Part shown: one piece after another, positions 52,879 to 61,763 of the stretch
Position numbering within the stretch: the stretch's first letter is position 1
Layout: each line of letters opens with the position of its first letter
Assembly: GCF_005869225.1 (NCBI RefSeq)
Contig: NZ_SWFP01000010.1
Span: 62,001-126,000, forward strand
From: Dyadobacter bucti
Lineage (GTDB): Bacteria; Bacteroidota; Bacteroidia; Cytophagales; Spirosomataceae
DNA length: 64,000 nt
Reading direction: 5' to 3'
The notes under the pieces: generated by a model
Databases searched by the model: none
What the model was told of the DNA's origin: nothing
The model's input: only the letters and a program-made list of their open reading frames with translations
Program-made: the position numbers and the translations under genes

Positions 52879-52933
52879 GATGGATATTGACTGATTTGCC
52901 TTTTTGGTTTCAAGGGCAAATGTCGTAAAAGTA

Positions 52934-52965
52934 AAAATGGTTCCCTATCGCCAGGGAACCATTTT
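52934..52965 (-). terminator. Intrinsic terminator of the Hint-domain gene
   Basis: AAAATGGTTCCCT and AGGGAACCATTTT form a perfect 13-bp stem with a 6-base loop, flanked on the minus strand by T-rich sequence. It lies 28 bp after the Hint gene stop and separates it from aguA. Confidence 0.8.
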
Positions 52966-52992
52966 ACTCATAAAATTGAGTAAATAATGCGG

Positions 52993-53565
52993 TTAATTAT
53001 TTGCTACCACTACGTTATCAATCAGGTAGGTGCCATATTCTGTTTCCAGATTATATGCTTTGGTAACTTTGCGGGCATTGTTATGGACTGCGCCGACTTT
53101 CCAGTTGGAGACGATCCCGGTTGAAGGGTCGTAATGATAAAGAATATCTTTTTTTGATAACTTTTTCAACCTTTTTTTGCCTCTCTGCGTCTGAACGCGG
53201 TGATCCGGGGCAGCTTCAAGCAGCAACGCAGGTACCCTTGTCTGGTCGCTTTTTTCGGAGGCGGGCCGCAGATAAACTGCTGTCAGCTTTGAATTGGGTT
53301 TGTTGTACACGTCAATCTGCAGGACCTGGGTGCTCACACTTTGTCCATCCCTGCATGTCTTTACATGTTCGCCTACTTTTACATCAGCGATGGCTTTTAC
53401 AGTTCCATCGGCCATGGTGACTGGCGCTTCATCTGAAAAATATTTGTACCGTTTCTTGGTTTTCGAAATTTTATAGGTCGCTTCGGTCCCGGAATTACTG
53501 TCGCTTTGGGCAAGGATGTTGAATGACAGAATGGAAAAAACAGATGCTAACAGGATCTTCTGCAT
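52993..53565 (-). CDS. Secreted stand-alone Hint-domain protein, probably inactive
   Basis: The 190 residues are a signal peptide (MQKILLASVFSILSFNILAQ) followed by a Hint (Hedgehog/intein) domain. It matches block A (APVTMADGTVKAIADVKVGEHVKT), block B (AAPDHRVQTQRG) and the C-terminal block (AYNLETEYGTYLIDNVVVANN). The usual Cys1 is replaced: in the APV alignment the position is tyrosine. The final histidine of the splice site is alanine, though the penultimate asparagine and the block B histidine remain. So it probably does not splice or cleave itself. Nothing precedes or follows the domain except the signal. It may be a secreted remnant or a binding fold. It precedes aguA but has its own terminator. 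Confidence 0.8.
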   Translation of the reverse strand: MQKILLASVFSILSFNILAQSDSNSGTEATYKISKTKKRYKYFSDEAPVTMADGTVKAIADVKVGEHVKTCRDGQSVSTQVLQIDVYNKPNSKLTAVYLRPASEKSDQTRVPALLLEAAPDHRVQTQRGKKRLKKLSKKDILYHYDPSTGIVSNWKVGAVHNNARKVTKAYNLETEYGTYLIDNVVVANN

Positions 53566-53588
53566 AAAGATTGGTTTGAGTTGAAAAA

Positions 53589-54683
53589 TCAGGCTTTGGA
53601 CATTTTTACAAATACCTTGCTTAAAGCATTGGGCAGCGCACCCAGGCAGATCAGGATCAGGCCGGATGTGAGCAGGGTAGTGGTATGTGCGAAAAATGAA
53701 CCTGATGAAAGGATTGCGAGGATTAATATCGTGGAAAATGGCAGTGAAAAGGCCAGTAGCAATACTGCCAGTTCAAGGTCAAAAGTTCTTTTTTCTTTGG
53801 GCATTGCTTTCTGATCTTCCCGCAGATTAAATGCAGAAATATGTGCCAGCGGCCAGAAACTCGCCGCACTCAGAGGGATAACGATTGCCAGAAGGATCAT
53901 AGAAAGATCGGTAATGTTCAGAACATAGATCATACCTGCACTGATGAGCATGGTAATGCCGGCCCTGAAAAACAGTATACTTGCTACGATACGCTTTTTG
54001 CCTTCCTTTAGCTGCACGGCCAAGCCAATAAACAGCAATACAAGCGGCGTCATCATGGCGCTGGTCTTATCAAAAAGATCGGTAACCACTGATGGGAGCG
54101 TACTGTAATTTATACCCAGACTGAGGAGGATAATCGCAAGGAAAATGAGGATGTTGATGGGTTCCTGGAACATGCTTGCAAACAGGCTTTTCAACTTTCC
54201 GCCTATTTTCGTCTCCTTATCATCACTGTTTTTGAGAAACATGTTCATAGCCAGGATGTAGAGCGAGATCAATACAAAGAACTTGTTGCCAACATCGGCA
54301 AGGGCGGCGATCGCCAGGCTCTTTTCACCAAGGAATTCTGCGATGAAAGGAAAGCAGGATAGCCCGGGAGCCAGCGAAGGGATCAGCATCATGAGTGTTC
54401 TGCCGGTCGGGCTGTTTTTCTCTATGCCGAATAATGAAAATGCCAGCGGAGCGGAAAAGAACATTAAAAAGTTGAAAACCAGGGTCACCATCGGTATGAT
54501 GATCATGGACGAATCAATGTCGATCTTCATGAGTGAAATGAAGATAGTAGACGGAAGCGCAACGGAAAGGATGATTTCCTTGATACCGTTGGTCTGGTCT
54601 TTATTCTTAAATTTTCCTTTGAGCAGAAGACCCAAAGTAATCAGTAACAGGAGTGTTATGGTTTTTTGCAATGCGTCACTCAT
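53589..54683 (-). CDS. AEC-family inner-membrane transporter
   Basis: The 364-residue membrane protein has ten predicted helices in two halves and matches the auxin-efflux-carrier (AEC) family of secondary transporters: ITLGLLLKGKFKNKDQTNGIKEIILSVALPSTIFISL at the N-terminus and SLAPGLSCFPFIAEFLGEKSL in the middle. Bacterial members carry malate, malonate or amino acids. The ATG at 54683 is chosen over a TTG three codons earlier. It lies between the Tat aminotransferase gene and the Hint gene. Substrate and direction of transport are not known. Confidence 0.88.
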   Translation of the reverse strand: MSDALQKTITLLLLITLGLLLKGKFKNKDQTNGIKEIILSVALPSTIFISLMKIDIDSSMIIIPMVTLVFNFLMFFSAPLAFSLFGIEKNSPTGRTLMMLIPSLAPGLSCFPFIAEFLGEKSLAIAALADVGNKFFVLISLYILAMNMFLKNSDDKETKIGGKLKSLFASMFQEPINILIFLAIILLSLGINYSTLPSVVTDLFDKTSAMMTPLVLLFIGLAVQLKEGKKRIVASILFFRAGITMLISAGMIYVLNITDLSMILLAIVIPLSAASFWPLAHISAFNLREDQKAMPKEKRTFDLELAVLLLAFSLPFSTILILAILSSGSFFAHTTTLLTSGLILICLGALPNALSKVFVKMSKA

Positions 54684-54760
54684 AATCGACAAAAATTAGA
54701 ATGGTAAAAGTCGGTGCTAACGAAGATTAAAGAGGGCTGGGGAGGTGGTGGTGGGAGGGT

Positions 54761-54877
54761 GTCACTTATTGTCATTTATGGTCAGGCGTAATCATTTGTG
54801 GTTAGATATTGCTAATAGATAAGCGACAATACATGACTACAAATGACGATGCTTGACAATAAATGACAACACTTGAC
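54761..54877. repeat. Long imperfect palindrome built of GTCATTT units
   Basis: The 44-base left arm (54761-54804) and the right arm (54834-54877) are imperfect reverse complements with 34 of 44 matches. Each arm is itself a tandem of degenerate units near GTCATTTATG. The loop is about 29 bases. It lies between the aminotransferase 3' end and the transporter start codon and would form a long hairpin in RNA, perhaps ending the aminotransferase mRNA. Confidence 0.6.
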
Positions 54878-54918
54878 TTAAAGAATCGGAAATGCCGTAC
54901 TTCTCGACATTTGTTTGG

Positions 54919-56109
54919 TTAGCTCAGCTGCCCAAGCGCCCCGACAAAGGCTTTCATTTCGTCCATTGTACCCAGACTTACCCGGCACCATGGTTTGTTC
55001 TGAATATCGAAAGAACGTACGGCGACACCTTTTGCCGACATTTTTGTCAAAAGCTCTTTTCCTGAAATGCTGATCGGGAAGAGGACGAAGTTGGTAAAGG
55101 AGGGAATGTATTTGTATCCCATTTTATCCAGGTTTTCGTACAGATACAATTTCGCTTCATGGTTCAGCTTGCGTGTATTGCCCTGGAATTCTTTGTCGTC
55201 CAGACTAGCAGAAGCTGCGAAGATGGAAGTATAGGAAATACCCATCCCACCGCGAGTGATTTTGTTGATGCTTTGCAGATAAGAAGGAAGCGCAACCATA
55301 TAGCCGACACGGATACCGGCCATTCCCATGATTTTGGAGAATGTACGGGCTACGATCACGTTTTTCTTTTGCGTAAGAAGTGACACCATGCTCTGTGTAT
55401 CGGCACCTACTGCGAGCTCAATATAGGCTTCGTCGACAAATACCGGTACTTTTTCGGAAACCCGGGAGCAGAAATCAAGCAGGTCCTGTCCTTTAGTGAT
55501 GGCGCCGGTAGGGTTGTTTGGGTTGCAGACATAAACAAGCTTGGTATCCTTGTCTATGGCGGCTTCCATTGCTGCCAGGTCGTGTGACCAGTCAGCCGTA
55601 CATGGAACAGGCTTCCAGGTAGCGCCAACGGACTTTGCAACGCTGACCAGCGACATATAGCAAGGATCTGCGGAAACGATGTTTCCCTGACCTTTCATGA
55701 AAGTAACAAGCGCCACTTTTTCCAGCAGATCGGATGATCCGGGGCCCATCATGATGTGGTCGGCAGGCACACCTTCTTTTTTAGCAATTTTATCAACAAG
55801 GTCATACATTTCTTTCCATGCATAACGGTTCCCGTTTTTTACAGAATCAGCAACCGCTTTTTGTGCTGACATGGGAGGCCCGTAGGGATTTTCATTCGCA
55901 TTCAGTTTGGCAATGATTTTAGGGGCCTTAAAATCAGCCGGTAAAAAATGCTCCCTTACCATTGGGCTGCGGTAAATACGGTTTTCAGGGTCCAGCGACA
56001 TGGGTGTGTTTGCGAAAGCTCCCATGCTAAGGTGTGGTGCCAAAGTCATTCCTCCGATTGCCATTAAACCGGATTTTAAAAGATTCCGACGGTCAATTTT
56101 CTGATTCAT
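54919..56109 (-). CDS. Tat-exported PLP-dependent aminotransferase, HisC-like
   Basis: The 396 residues begin with a twin-arginine signal (DRRNLLKSGLMAIGGMTLAPHLSMGAFA). The remainder is a fold-type I aminotransferase of the histidinol-phosphate group: NANENPYGPP, GPGSSDLLEK, NPNNPTGAI, VFVDEAYIEL and the PLP lysine in ARTFSKIMGMAGIRVGY, with a late WCRVSLGT arginine. Tat export moves folded proteins with bound cofactor, so PLP would be inserted in the cytosol and the enzyme would work in the periplasm. Its substrate is unknown. It lies 142 bp downstream of the SusC/SusD-lipoprotein genes and precedes an AEC transporter. It is not placed with other his genes, so it is unlikely to serve histidine synthesis. 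Confidence 0.88.
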   Translation of the reverse strand: MNQKIDRRNLLKSGLMAIGGMTLAPHLSMGAFANTPMSLDPENRIYRSPMVREHFLPADFKAPKIIAKLNANENPYGPPMSAQKAVADSVKNGNRYAWKEMYDLVDKIAKKEGVPADHIMMGPGSSDLLEKVALVTFMKGQGNIVSADPCYMSLVSVAKSVGATWKPVPCTADWSHDLAAMEAAIDKDTKLVYVCNPNNPTGAITKGQDLLDFCSRVSEKVPVFVDEAYIELAVGADTQSMVSLLTQKKNVIVARTFSKIMGMAGIRVGYMVALPSYLQSINKITRGGMGISYTSIFAASASLDDKEFQGNTRKLNHEAKLYLYENLDKMGYKYIPSFTNFVLFPISISGKELLTKMSAKGVAVRSFDIQNKPWCRVSLGTMDEMKAFVGALGQLS

Positions 56110-56188
56110 TGCGCTATTGTTTAGTAAATTATGTGACGATAAATTTGATTAACTGGCTAAGCCGAAATGGAACCGGAGAGGGGAGGTC

Positions 56189-56212
56189 TTATCATTATAA
56201 ATTTAATGATAA
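56189..56212. promoter_or_regulatory. 8-bp inverted repeat upstream of the Tat aminotransferase gene
   Basis: TTATCATT and AATGATAA with an 8-base spacer lie about 80 bp before the aminotransferase ATG. They may be an operator or part of the promoter region. No TAnnTTTG box is visible near them. Confidence 0.3.
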
Positions 56213-56251
56213 ACTTCTTTTGTTGGAACCCCTGACCGGCTATTGTGCTGA

Positions 56252-56824
56252 TTAATTTTTAGTTACAGACATTTGGGATGTTCTGGTGAAGGCAAGTCCT
56301 TTGTGCGTTCCCGTCCAGGTAACTTTGATGATATCATCTTTTCTCTGGATGCGGTTACCTTCCAGACCCAATGCTTTGTAAGTGGTTTTGATCGTTACCA
56401 CGCCGTTTGCATCTGATGTCACATCACCGAATTTGCCGGACGTCTTGTAAACTTCCGGAGCGAAAATGTACGTCTGACCGTTGAATTTCAGCGTATCTTT
56501 TTTGACGGTTTTGGTCAGGTCATAAGCAATTGCGATCCTGATATTGGCCACGGGGATAGAGTCAATCCCTTTGGTATGGTCGAGGATATTGGTTTTATCA
56601 AGTTCCAGCAACCGGGAAGTCAGCGTGAGCTCCTGTTTTGAACTATCGTAAGGTACGGAGGGCGTGCTGGCAATGGGAGCGCCAAAAGGTGCGCCCACTA
56701 TGTCAACGAGTACCGGAGCCACACTGCTATTGAGAAACGGATCCTCTTCTTTACAGGATACAAACCCGAGCGTAAGCGTTGCGGCCAGGCAAAGTGCGGG
56801 AAAGTATGTTTTGATATTTTTCAT
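56252..56824 (-). CDS. SusCD-associated lipoprotein of unknown function
   Basis: The 190 residues start at the ATG at 56824 (MKNIKTYFPALCLAATLTLGFVSC), which gives a lipoprotein signal with lipobox FVSC. The mature protein is beta-rich and ends in VTWTGTHKGLAFTRTSQMSVTKN. It is 35 bp downstream of the SusD start-side gene and belongs to the same transcript. By position it should be a surface lipoprotein helping the SusC/SusD pair, as SusE/SusF do in starch systems, but it is not homologous to those by eye. Confidence 0.78.
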   Translation of the reverse strand: MKNIKTYFPALCLAATLTLGFVSCKEEDPFLNSSVAPVLVDIVGAPFGAPIASTPSVPYDSSKQELTLTSRLLELDKTNILDHTKGIDSIPVANIRIAIAYDLTKTVKKDTLKFNGQTYIFAPEVYKTSGKFGDVTSDANGVVTIKTTYKALGLEGNRIQRKDDIIKVTWTGTHKGLAFTRTSQMSVTKN

Positions 56825-56858
56825 AATTTCGGATGTCTTGATTGTTTTAAACAAACGG

Positions 56859-58337
56859 CTACTTTTCAGCCCACCATAATTTGGTTTTCATATCGTCTGC
56901 TGTGCCGTTTAATGCCCTGCCCGCGGTTACAGCCGCCTCATTCAGGGAATACTCGGAAGCCGGATAATTAAAGCGCGTTGGCAGGATACCGCCGTTGTTC
57001 AGCACTGCCCGGGGATCGGGTGCAGGAAAAACCGGAAACCCTGTCCTCCGCCATTCTGTCCAGGCTTCTATACCCTGTGCGAACAATGAAATCCATTTTT
57101 GGTCTAAAACTTTTTCGCGGGTAACAGGGCCGACAGTGGTGAGGTATGCAGCCGGTGTTGTCAGTCCGTATTGGCCGAAAGATGCGTTGATACCCGCTTC
57201 AAAATACATTTTCGCGTCTCCGGTAATATCCCCGTCCAATGCAGCTTCCGCCAGGATGAAATTGAGCTCGGAAAAAGTCATGATCACCTCGGGCGCTTCT
57301 GCTTTTGTGAATGCGCTTCCAATGGTCGAGCTGGTTGCGAGATAGTTGGTCGCGATGGCATCGGGAAGGCCGTTTGCATGTCCCTGATAAAGTCCGTCCT
57401 TATTTGGATTGGCATACACCGTAATCCGGGTGTCGCCCAGCGCGTTCATTTTATCCGCCAGCGTTTTGCTGATATTCCAGTCCGTACGTCCTCCCTGGAT
57501 CAGGATCTGGTTCCATTCGTTATTGCCGGGAAGTACGGCCGTACATTTGAGTGAAGCATTGTCGGCATTGCTCGTGAAGATGGGAAACTTTGCCGCATCG
57601 GCCAGTATCTCAGCCATAATTGCTTTTGATTCTGCCGATTTTTTAGCAGCCTGGCGATTCGCGAGCCGGAGCCGCAGTGAGTTTGCAAATTTTTTCCATT
57701 TCAAAATATCGCCTGAATACAATATGTCACCGGCAATTGCTGGCCCGCCAACCGTAAGCTTCTCATTAGCGACTTTAAGATCGTTGAGCAAACCCGCGTA
57801 CACCACGTCCATCGCGTCATACTTCGGCGTGTAGTTAGGCGTTTCACTCGTTCCCTGGATCGCCTCTGTGTAAGGGATCGCGCCGTACATATCGGTAAGC
57901 AGGGAGAATACCCAGCTGCGCATCACCAGCGCAACGCCCTCGTAATTGGCATTCGGACTGGCAGACTCAGCGTTGGTCTGAAGAATGATACGCTGAAAGT
58001 TGAGGAGCCCATCGTTAAAAAAGCCTTTCCAGTTGTTGGCCAGCAGGGCAGGGGAAACGGTATAGTCATCACCTTCATTACTGTAAATATTCCGGGTCAG
58101 ATGTTGTACGTATAGCTCTGCTGCGTCAATGTTGATTCTTTCAAAACGGTCTCTGTGACCCCAGTAGCGGTCAATCGATGCTTCGATACCGGCTGGAAGA
58201 AGGTATTGCGCGCCGATAGCCGTAGGGCTGTTCGGGCTTACGTTCATGTCATCAAAGTCTTTGGTACAGCTGGTTGCCGATAGGATCCCCGCAAGGGCGG
58301 TCGTCCAGATGGCCTTATGATTGAATATCTTTTTCAT
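56859..58337 (-). CDS. SusD/RagB-family substrate-binding lipoprotein (SusD-like_2 type)
   Basis: The 492-residue protein has the lipobox ATSC (Cys24) and a helical SusD fold of the SusD-like_2 (PF12771) type: FDDMNVSPNSPTAIGAQYLLPAGIEAS, AVALVMRSWVFSLLTDMYGAIPYTEAIQG-like segments and EVIMTFSELNFILAEAALDG near 340. It caps the SusC channel outside the cell and captures the substrate. PF12771-type SusDs are found in many systems other than glycan ones. It starts 39 bp after SusC ends and shares its transcript. Confidence 0.95.
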   Translation of the reverse strand: MKKIFNHKAIWTTALAGILSATSCTKDFDDMNVSPNSPTAIGAQYLLPAGIEASIDRYWGHRDRFERINIDAAELYVQHLTRNIYSNEGDDYTVSPALLANNWKGFFNDGLLNFQRIILQTNAESASPNANYEGVALVMRSWVFSLLTDMYGAIPYTEAIQGTSETPNYTPKYDAMDVVYAGLLNDLKVANEKLTVGGPAIAGDILYSGDILKWKKFANSLRLRLANRQAAKKSAESKAIMAEILADAAKFPIFTSNADNASLKCTAVLPGNNEWNQILIQGGRTDWNISKTLADKMNALGDTRITVYANPNKDGLYQGHANGLPDAIATNYLATSSTIGSAFTKAEAPEVIMTFSELNFILAEAALDGDITGDAKMYFEAGINASFGQYGLTTPAAYLTTVGPVTREKVLDQKWISLFAQGIEAWTEWRRTGFPVFPAPDPRAVLNNGGILPTRFNYPASEYSLNEAAVTAGRALNGTADDMKTKLWWAEK

Positions 58338-58376
58338 CTCTAAATGCTTTTAAGTCCGTTAATTGGGTTGAGTGGC

Positions 58377-61300
58377 TTAGAATGACAGCGACAGGTTCAT
58401 CCCTACGCTGCGTGAGCTCGGAAGTTCTCCGTAACCGAAGCCCTGGCCATTTCCTCCTTTTGCATCGATTTCAGGATCGATGTGCGGCGTATTTTTGAAG
58501 ATCATCCAAACGTTACGTCCGACAACCGAAAGCTTTGCCGATTGGACACGGATTTTTTTAAGTACTGCGGGACTGAAACTATATCCCAATGACAATTCAC
58601 GCAGCTTTACATAACTGGCGTCGAAGATTGCCGACTCATGGTAGTTTCTTGGATTGCTGTAACCGTAAAGCTGATTGGCTGTTACGATGATGTCGTTCGG
58701 TATGTAGCTTTCTACGCCATCTACTGTAACCAGGCGAACACCCTTGCCGATGACACCTTCCTCCCGGCCCAGTGCGGTTTCGGCATACTGGCCTGTCCAG
58801 CGGGCGGTACCTGTACCTTCGTCGTAAATGTCGCCGCCTATGCGGGCGTCAACCAGGGCGCTCAGAGAGAAACCTTTAAAGTTTACCGTATTCATGACAC
58901 CACCGATCCAGTCAGGCTGTACATTGCCCAGCTTCTGGCCGGCAATTGTTACGGGCAATCCGTTCGCTCCATATACCACCTGCCCTTCATGTTTCAGGAA
59001 GCCTACTCCGTAGAATGTTCCGTAAGCTTGTCCGACGCGGGCCTCTGACGACATACCCCTTTGTGTTGCGAGCGTATAGGTGGTCAAACCTTCTGCGAGT
59101 TCCACAACTTTGTTGCGATTTCTTGCATAGTTCAGCGAAACATCCCAGCTGAATCCGTTCGACAATTTCACCGGAGTGCCTGAAATCGTTACCTCAACTC
59201 CTTTATTGGTGATTTTCCCGGCATTCAGGATACGGGTATTGTAACCGCTTGCTTTGGAGATTTCAACACCCAGGATCTGGTCTTTGGTGGTCTGATCGTA
59301 ATAGGTCACATCCAGGCCGATTTTGCCTCTGAAAAAGCGAAGGTCTGCGCCAAGTTCGAGTCCGGTCGTAATTTCGGGTTTGAGGTTACTATTGGCGATC
59401 TCTATGTTTTCGGAGAACTTAGGGATTGTTCCGTTCCATGAACCTTTGGCCAGGAATGTTTGCTGCAACTGGTAAGGCGTTGCATCGTTACCTACCTGTG
59501 CATAGCTCGCACGTACTTTGCCGAATGACAATACGTTTCCTTTGATGTTCAGAAGTTCCGTCAACACGGCACTCAATGATGCGGATGGATAAAAGTAAGA
59601 CCGTGCGTTGGCGGGCAAAGTGCTCGACCAGTCATTGCGCGCTGTCAAATCAAGGAAAATAGCGTCTTTCCATGAGAAGTTGGCAGTTGCGAACAAGCTT
59701 TGCGTTTCCGACTTTTCGATTTTACTCTCAATCGTATTGGCGCTTGGGATCGAGTTACCTGCGTTGTACAGTCCGTCCACCACCATTTCGCCTACATAGA
59801 AATAATTTCTTTTGTAATAATTCTTCCGCTGGATACCTCCGAACTGTACGTTCAAGCCAAAATCCGGAGTCAGGTTTTTGTTGAAAGTAAGCATGAAATC
59901 AGAGTTCGTTTCCTGGCTGCGCAATACCTCTTCTGAGAAGCGGCCAGGTGTGCGTACACCGTTTCTTACACGCAGGAAGTTGGAAACATTGATCCTTGTA
60001 TCACTCCAGAAATCAGTTCCTGAGCGTACCAGCAGGGTCAGGGACGGAAGTATTTTGTAGGTAAGTGCTACATTCCCCAGCAAACGGTCTTTTTCGTTGC
60101 CTGATGGGAGTTCGCGCTGAGAAAAATAAGGATTCGTGAAGTAAGTATGCTGCCAGTTTGGCGGATCGGTATCAGCACCCCGCTGATTATGAACGCCGAT
60201 ATAGCTTTCGTAGTCGCGAAGCTGATCCCATGAAACGTGACGGTGGGACCAGATGAATTCCTGGCCTCCCGCATAGCTGCGGTTGTCTGAGCCCGACTTG
60301 ATGTACTCTCCGGACAATGTAACGCTCAGATTTTTGGTCAGGTTATAGCCCGAGTTGATCCGGAAGTTGTTTCGGTGGAAATCGTTGTAGTACATGATCC
60401 CCTTCTGATCCAGTCGGCTGATTCCCAGCCGGAAAAAGCCTTTGTCGTTTCCGCCGCTGAGGGCAACGCTGTTGGTAATGGTACGGCCGGTCTGCCAGTA
60501 TTCGTCCCAGTTGTCAGGCTGAGGAGTCAGTGGTGCAACATCGTCACCAGTCCACCACTGTCTCACCAGGCGCCCGTCCATTGGAGCTCCCCAGCTTTCG
60601 TCTGTACCTTCTGACCCAGCCAGAGGATATCTTGAATCATAAACAGATCTGTACTGGGCAATTTCGGCCGGATCGGTAATATTTCCGCTCCATCCGTCAT
60701 TGTACCAGGTGCGGTAGCCGTTTCCGCCACCATATGTATTTTGAAAATTGGGTTTGATCCACGGGCGCTCAAAAGTGATGTTGGAATTAATGTCCACACC
60801 AAGCCCCTTGGTTCCCTGTCCGTTTTTGGTCGTGATCAATATCACCCCGTTGGCGGCGCGCGACCCGTACAGGGCTGCGGCATTGGGGCCTTTCAAAACG
60901 GACATTTCCTTGATATTATCCGGATTGACTTCTGAAATTCCGCCTCCTAATGTTTTGTTTGCCGTTTGTTCCATAGGCACCCCGTCGATAACGATCAACG
61001 GCTGGTTATTTCCCGAAACAGACGATGATCCGCGGATCTGGATGGTGGAACCGCTGCCGGGCCCGCCGTTTGATTGTATCCTTACGCCGGCGATTTTGCC
61101 GGATAATGCGTTCGCCACATTGGTCGAGCGCGACTCAGTGAGTGCGCTCCCTTTTATCTCCTGCACGGTATACCCCAGTGCCTTTTTCTCGCGCTGGATA
61201 CCAAAGGCTGTTACCACAACCTCCGATAACTGGCGGGTGTCGGCATCAAGCTTGATATCAAAATTGGTCTGATTGCCTATCGTTATTTCTTTAATCAAAA

Positions 61301-61529
61301 AGCCAACATAGGACACTACGAGCGTTCCGTCGCCGGGAACTGAAAATGTGAAATTCCCGTCTGCATCCGCATTTGTTCCAACATTGGTTCCTTTGAAAAT
61401 GACCGAAGCGCCTGCAAGTCCGGTTCCGTCTTCGGCTGCCAGAATTTTTCCGGTTACCTGTCTGACCTGCGCATAAGAGAGCGTGGACGACACGATAACC
61501 CCTAAAAATAAGAGTAGAACTTTACGCAT
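58377..61529 (-). CDS. SusC/RagA-family TonB-dependent outer-membrane transporter
   Basis: The 1050-residue protein pulls a bound nutrient across the outer membrane with energy from TonB. After a signal peptide (MRKVLLLFLGVIVSSTLSYA) come a carboxypeptidase-D-like domain (about 22-105, RQVTGKILAAEDGTGLAGAS), a TonB box region near 105-115 (LSEVVVTAFG), the plug (NVANALSGKIAGVRIQSNGG and VLKGPNAAALYGSRAANGVILITTK) and a 22-strand barrel ending in GMNLSLSF. It is the first gene of a three-gene operon with SusD and a lipoprotein. The 770 bp upstream hold a large hairpin and several palindromes. No glycoside hydrolase or sigma/anti-sigma gene is adjacent, so the substrate is open. Confidence 0.97.
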   Translation of the reverse strand: MRKVLLLFLGVIVSSTLSYAQVRQVTGKILAAEDGTGLAGASVIFKGTNVGTNADADGNFTFSVPGDGTLVVSYVGFLIKEITIGNQTNFDIKLDADTRQLSEVVVTAFGIQREKKALGYTVQEIKGSALTESRSTNVANALSGKIAGVRIQSNGGPGSGSTIQIRGSSSVSGNNQPLIVIDGVPMEQTANKTLGGGISEVNPDNIKEMSVLKGPNAAALYGSRAANGVILITTKNGQGTKGLGVDINSNITFERPWIKPNFQNTYGGGNGYRTWYNDGWSGNITDPAEIAQYRSVYDSRYPLAGSEGTDESWGAPMDGRLVRQWWTGDDVAPLTPQPDNWDEYWQTGRTITNSVALSGGNDKGFFRLGISRLDQKGIMYYNDFHRNNFRINSGYNLTKNLSVTLSGEYIKSGSDNRSYAGGQEFIWSHRHVSWDQLRDYESYIGVHNQRGADTDPPNWQHTYFTNPYFSQRELPSGNEKDRLLGNVALTYKILPSLTLLVRSGTDFWSDTRINVSNFLRVRNGVRTPGRFSEEVLRSQETNSDFMLTFNKNLTPDFGLNVQFGGIQRKNYYKRNYFYVGEMVVDGLYNAGNSIPSANTIESKIEKSETQSLFATANFSWKDAIFLDLTARNDWSSTLPANARSYFYPSASLSAVLTELLNIKGNVLSFGKVRASYAQVGNDATPYQLQQTFLAKGSWNGTIPKFSENIEIANSNLKPEITTGLELGADLRFFRGKIGLDVTYYDQTTKDQILGVEISKASGYNTRILNAGKITNKGVEVTISGTPVKLSNGFSWDVSLNYARNRNKVVELAEGLTTYTLATQRGMSSEARVGQAYGTFYGVGFLKHEGQVVYGANGLPVTIAGQKLGNVQPDWIGGVMNTVNFKGFSLSALVDARIGGDIYDEGTGTARWTGQYAETALGREEGVIGKGVRLVTVDGVESYIPNDIIVTANQLYGYSNPRNYHESAIFDASYVKLRELSLGYSFSPAVLKKIRVQSAKLSVVGRNVWMIFKNTPHIDPEIDAKGGNGQGFGYGELPSSRSVGMNLSLSF

Positions 61530-61578
61530 TGGAGTGAAGTTAAATAGTTAGGTATCAGTAGTATTCAGGGAGAAAAAG

Positions 61579-61651
61579 TTATGGCTGTGTGGTGTCCACG
61601 ATTCCGTGCGCCGCACACACTTTCACGTGGACAGAACAAACACAGCCATAA
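61579..61651 (-). promoter_or_regulatory. Large three-part hairpin in the SusC leader
   Basis: TTATGGCTGTGT and ACACAGCCATAA (12 bp) form the base. Inside, TGTCCACG and CGTGGACA (8 bp) pair, and at the top GTGC and GCAC close a GCC loop. The stem occupies 73 nt and ends 50 bases before the SusC ATG. It would be transcribed in the 5' leader. It is symmetrical enough to work as a terminator-like attenuator, a protein site or an antisense target. It is not a riboswitch I recognise. Confidence 0.65.
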
Positions 61652-61697
61652 GCTTGCAAAACTGCTTTTCCGGAAAGCAATACCCTCTTTAATCGAG

Positions 61698-61763
61698 GAC
61701 AAACATTAATTAAAAGTCAAAGCAAGGACATAAAATGCCTTATCATCGACAAACATGTTTGTC
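61698..61763. promoter_or_regulatory. Perfect 16-bp palindrome with a repeated half-site upstream of SusC
   Basis: GACAAACATGTTTGTC at 61748-61763 is its own reverse complement. Its half-site GACAAACAT is repeated at 61698-61706, exactly 50 bp away, near five turns of the helix. Both lie upstream of the hairpin and would suit a dimeric regulator binding two helical-phase sites. Confidence 0.5.
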
